15,743 nt of DNA from the NCBI GenBank assembly GCA_900557435.1, contig USSH01000029.1:1-15743 (forward strand), in the 5' to 3' direction. Positions 14,225 to 15,743 of this stretch are shown in pieces. The position numbers were made by a program, and so were the translations under genes. The stretch comes from an uncultured Coprococcus sp. (GTDB taxonomy: Bacteria; Bacillota; Clostridia; Lachnospirales; Lachnospiraceae). The notes beneath the pieces were generated by a model that was given only the letters and a program-made list of their open reading frames with translations, was not told the origin of the DNA and did not search any database. Within the stretch, counting starts at the first letter, position 1, and every line of letters begins with the position of its first letter.

Positions 14225-14260
14225 AAAAGTATCTTAACACACAAAAGGAGACTCCAAGCT

Positions 14261-15001
14261 ATGTATCATATTGTTATTTGTGATGATGATACTTTATTTA
14301 TATATCATATGAAATGTTTATTGCTTCGCGCAGGTTTAAAGCAGGAATCCTGTAAATTCTACAGTTACCTCTCAGCAAATGAATTCAAAGCAGACTTTCC
14401 AAACTTCTATACGATTGATTTACTGATTTTGGATATCCAGCTTCCAGATGTAAATGGAACGGTATTTGCCAAATCTTTTCGTGAGAAATTCCCAAGCTCC
14501 ACGCTGGTTTTTTGTTCCGGGAAGCAGTCTCCAACACCAGAGTCTTTTGAGTCTGAACCATACCGCTATCTACTCAAAGCATGGACAGACGAACATATGA
14601 TAGAGAAGCTCACGCCTGTCATCGCGCATATCCAGACGGAAAAAGCAGAGCCTTTTATCCATGCCGGATGGTACAGCACACAGCTGAAGCTCCCTGCCTC
14701 CGAGATAATGTATATCGCACGCGGACGTGGCTGTTCTAAGATTTATGTATCTAAGAAAAGCCCCTATTATACTTACAATGACAAGATCTTATGCAAAAAT
14801 TCTCTGAGTGATCTGCATGCTTTACTGCATGATTTTTATTTTGCGTATGCACATAACAGTTACTTAGTGAATCTCCAGCATGTAACATACCTGAATACAA
14901 CCGAACTGACACTGTCGGATAATAGCATGCTGACGATCTCTCGCTCCAGACAGAAAGAGTTTCAGGCAATGTTCTTCCGTTATATGAAATCACAGGATTA
15001 G
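14261..15001 (+). CDS. LytTR-family response regulator (AgrA-like)
   Basis: The 246-residue protein has a receiver domain (about 1-120) and a LytTR DNA-binding domain (about 137-244). In the receiver the acidic pair D8-D9, phosphoacceptor D58 (in LLILDIQLPD), S86 and K106 are in place; the usual Lys-Pro after strand 5 is Lys-Ala here. The LytTR part shows the typical AHNSYLVNLQHV segment (197-208) and a closing ISRSRQKEF (226-234). On phosphorylation by a partner kinase it should bind paired direct repeats and switch on target promoters. Start: ATG at 14261 with AAAGGAG ten bases upstream. The kinase gene starts eight bases after its stop, so they form one operon. Likely targets are itself and the divergent paralogue genes; that is inference. 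Confidence 0.93.
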   Translation: MYHIVICDDDTLFIYHMKCLLLRAGLKQESCKFYSYLSANEFKADFPNFYTIDLLILDIQLPDVNGTVFAKSFREKFPSSTLVFCSGKQSPTPESFESEPYRYLLKAWTDEHMIEKLTPVIAHIQTEKAEPFIHAGWYSTQLKLPASEIMYIARGRGCSKIYVSKKSPYYTYNDKILCKNSLSDLHALLHDFYFAYAHNSYLVNLQHVTYLNTTELTLSDNSMLTISRSRQKEFQAMFFRYMKSQD

Positions 15002-15009
15002 GAGACAGT

Positions 15010-15743
15010 ATGGATTATATTATCTTATTATTCAGTTGCATTGCAGAATACCTTATATTTTCGGACTTTTTTGACGCTTTTTTTGTAATTCGTCCGAATT
15101 TTCAACCCCCCCGAAACCGCCTATTGATTGCGATTCCTTTTATCGGCATTTATTTTGGCATCAACACATTGCATATTTCCTACCTGAATATGCTTTCTTT
15201 CATTTGCCTGTTACTTCTTTACTCTTTTCTTTATGAAGCAAGCTTGAAAGAACGACTGCTGTATATCGTATTTTTGTGTGCGATTTTCTTCGGCTGCGAA
15301 TTTTTATTTGCAGTTTTATTGAATCTGCCTGCATACCTTTTTCATTCCAGCAGTGTTGCGAATCTGTCCACGATTCCTTGGCAGATATTTACACTGAAGC
15401 TCCTGACCTATCTGATCTGCTGCCTGTATAAGCAGACCTCTGTCCGATCCTCCGCCCGCATGGATCGGAAGATTTTCGCATGCTATTTGTGTATTCCAAT
15501 TGCATGCATTGCAATGATGCTGCTCACATATTATTCCGGTCTGGACTTCGCATCGTCTCCACGCATGCGGATATTGCTCTGCATATTTTTTGCGATCATG
15601 CAGTTTGGAAACATTCTGATCTTCCGCGCATTCCAGAGATACACGGAGCAGCTTAATCACAACCTGCAGAATAGCCTGATCATCTCCGATCAATCACTTC
15701 GACTGAGTTATTATCAAAAGATACTCACTATGGATGAACATTT
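15010..15743 (+). CDS. AgrC-like sensor histidine kinase, N-terminal membrane part (runs off the right edge)
   Basis: An open frame from ATG 15010 continues for 244 codons to the window end without a stop. Hydrophobic segments at about residues 3-20, 38-54, 58-75, 82-106, 123-140, 155-175 and 187-206 give six to seven helices, as in peptide-pheromone sensors of the AgrC/GHKL type. They are followed by a helical linker (207-244) that resembles the approach to the phosphorylated histidine; that histidine and the ATPase domain lie beyond the edge. GGAGA six bases before the ATG serves as ribosome binding site, and the gap to the regulator stop is eight bases. It probably senses an extracellular peptide and phosphorylates the regulator. 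No agrB- or agrD-like gene is visible within the window. Confidence 0.85.
   Translation, partial: MDYIILLFSCIAEYLIFSDFFDAFFVIRPNFQPPRNRLLIAIPFIGIYFGINTLHISYLNMLSFICLLLLYSFLYEASLKERLLYIVFLCAIFFGCEFLFAVLLNLPAYLFHSSSVANLSTIPWQIFTLKLLTYLICCLYKQTSVRSSARMDRKIFACYLCIPIACIAMMLLTYYSGLDFASSPRMRILLCIFFAIMQFGNILIFRAFQRYTEQLNHNLQNSLIISDQSLRLSYYQKILTMDEH

Larger units (their letters stand above)
13803..14260. other. 458-bp divergent intergenic region rich in repeats
   Basis: It separates the paralogue operon (minus) from the LytTR regulator (plus) and must hold both promoters. Symmetric elements visible are AATGAT-TAC-ATCATT at 14104-14118, the 9-3-9 dyad at 14170-14190, and the short inverted pair GACGT (14124-14128) and ACGTC (14151-14155). 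Direct elements are the CCAAAC repeats at 13996 and 14016, and two copies each of TTTTTCGAC (13977 and 14008) and TTTTTGCACA (13837 and 14158). A possible 20-codon peptide frame lies at 13861-13923. No tRNA or larger gene is seen. Confidence 0.7.

Noticed and set aside
13803..14260. CRISPR array or insertion sequence in the repeat-rich intergenic region
   Set aside because: Repeats are only two copies, short and imperfect, with no spacer periodicity, terminal inverted repeats or transposase.
15316..15693. 125-codon minus-strand frame opposite the sensor kinase
   Set aside because: The plus strand here is an uninterrupted membrane sensor frame with ribosome binding site and operon spacing; the opposite frame is a shadow.

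Overview
The window reads as chromosome from an anaerobic, moderately low-GC Bacillota, most likely a Lachnospiraceae-type gut Clostridium relative. This rests on strong AGGAGG-type ribosome binding sites on most genes, clostridial-looking protein families (YxjG-like methionine synthase, heterodimeric ABC exporter, FeoA, LytTR/AgrC-type two-component pair) and a base composition that swings between about half GC and roughly a quarter GC. The taxon is inferred; no rRNA or marker gene is present.

Layout. Almost everything from base 1 to 13802 is on the minus strand. From the left: the N-terminal 160 residues of an MFS permease running off the edge (1-480); a cobalamin-independent methionine-synthase-like enzyme (753-1868) with a good terminator and a MET-box-like dyad over its probable promoter; a two-gene ABC exporter operon (3898-6165 then 2050-3894), a textbook asymmetric heterodimer with one degenerate ATP site, preceded by a promoter and a 28-bp operator-like palindrome; a solitary FeoA-like protein (6527-6733); a lipoprotein with two related repeats (6917-8101); branched-chain aminotransferase IlvE (8258-9283); and an HD-domain protein translationally overlapped with an ArsB/SLC13-type permease (10700-11245, 9564-10703).

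From 11379 to 13802 lies an accessory island, strikingly AT-rich in its left half: an unrecognised GTG-started protein, a protein resembling the DUF2247 family, and two adjacent membrane-anchored paralogues produced by tandem duplication. No function is known for any of the four from sequence alone. Their small size, orphan character and duplication resemble immunity or defence-type accessory genes. They are followed by a 458-bp divergent intergenic region rich in inverted and direct repeats. On its other side, on the plus strand, are a LytTR response regulator (14261-15001) and the membrane half of an AgrC/GHKL-like sensor kinase running off the right edge (15010-15743). This geometry suggests, but does not prove, that a peptide-sensing two-component system controls the accessory island.

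How it works together: the left part is mostly housekeeping or transport (methionine, branched-chain amino acids, export, iron-related), each unit with its own control signals. The most original part is 11.4-15.7 kb: a tandem-duplicated membrane protein family plus immunity-like orphans divergent from a quorum-sensing-like regulator pair, with a possible 20-residue peptide ORF in the intervening DNA.
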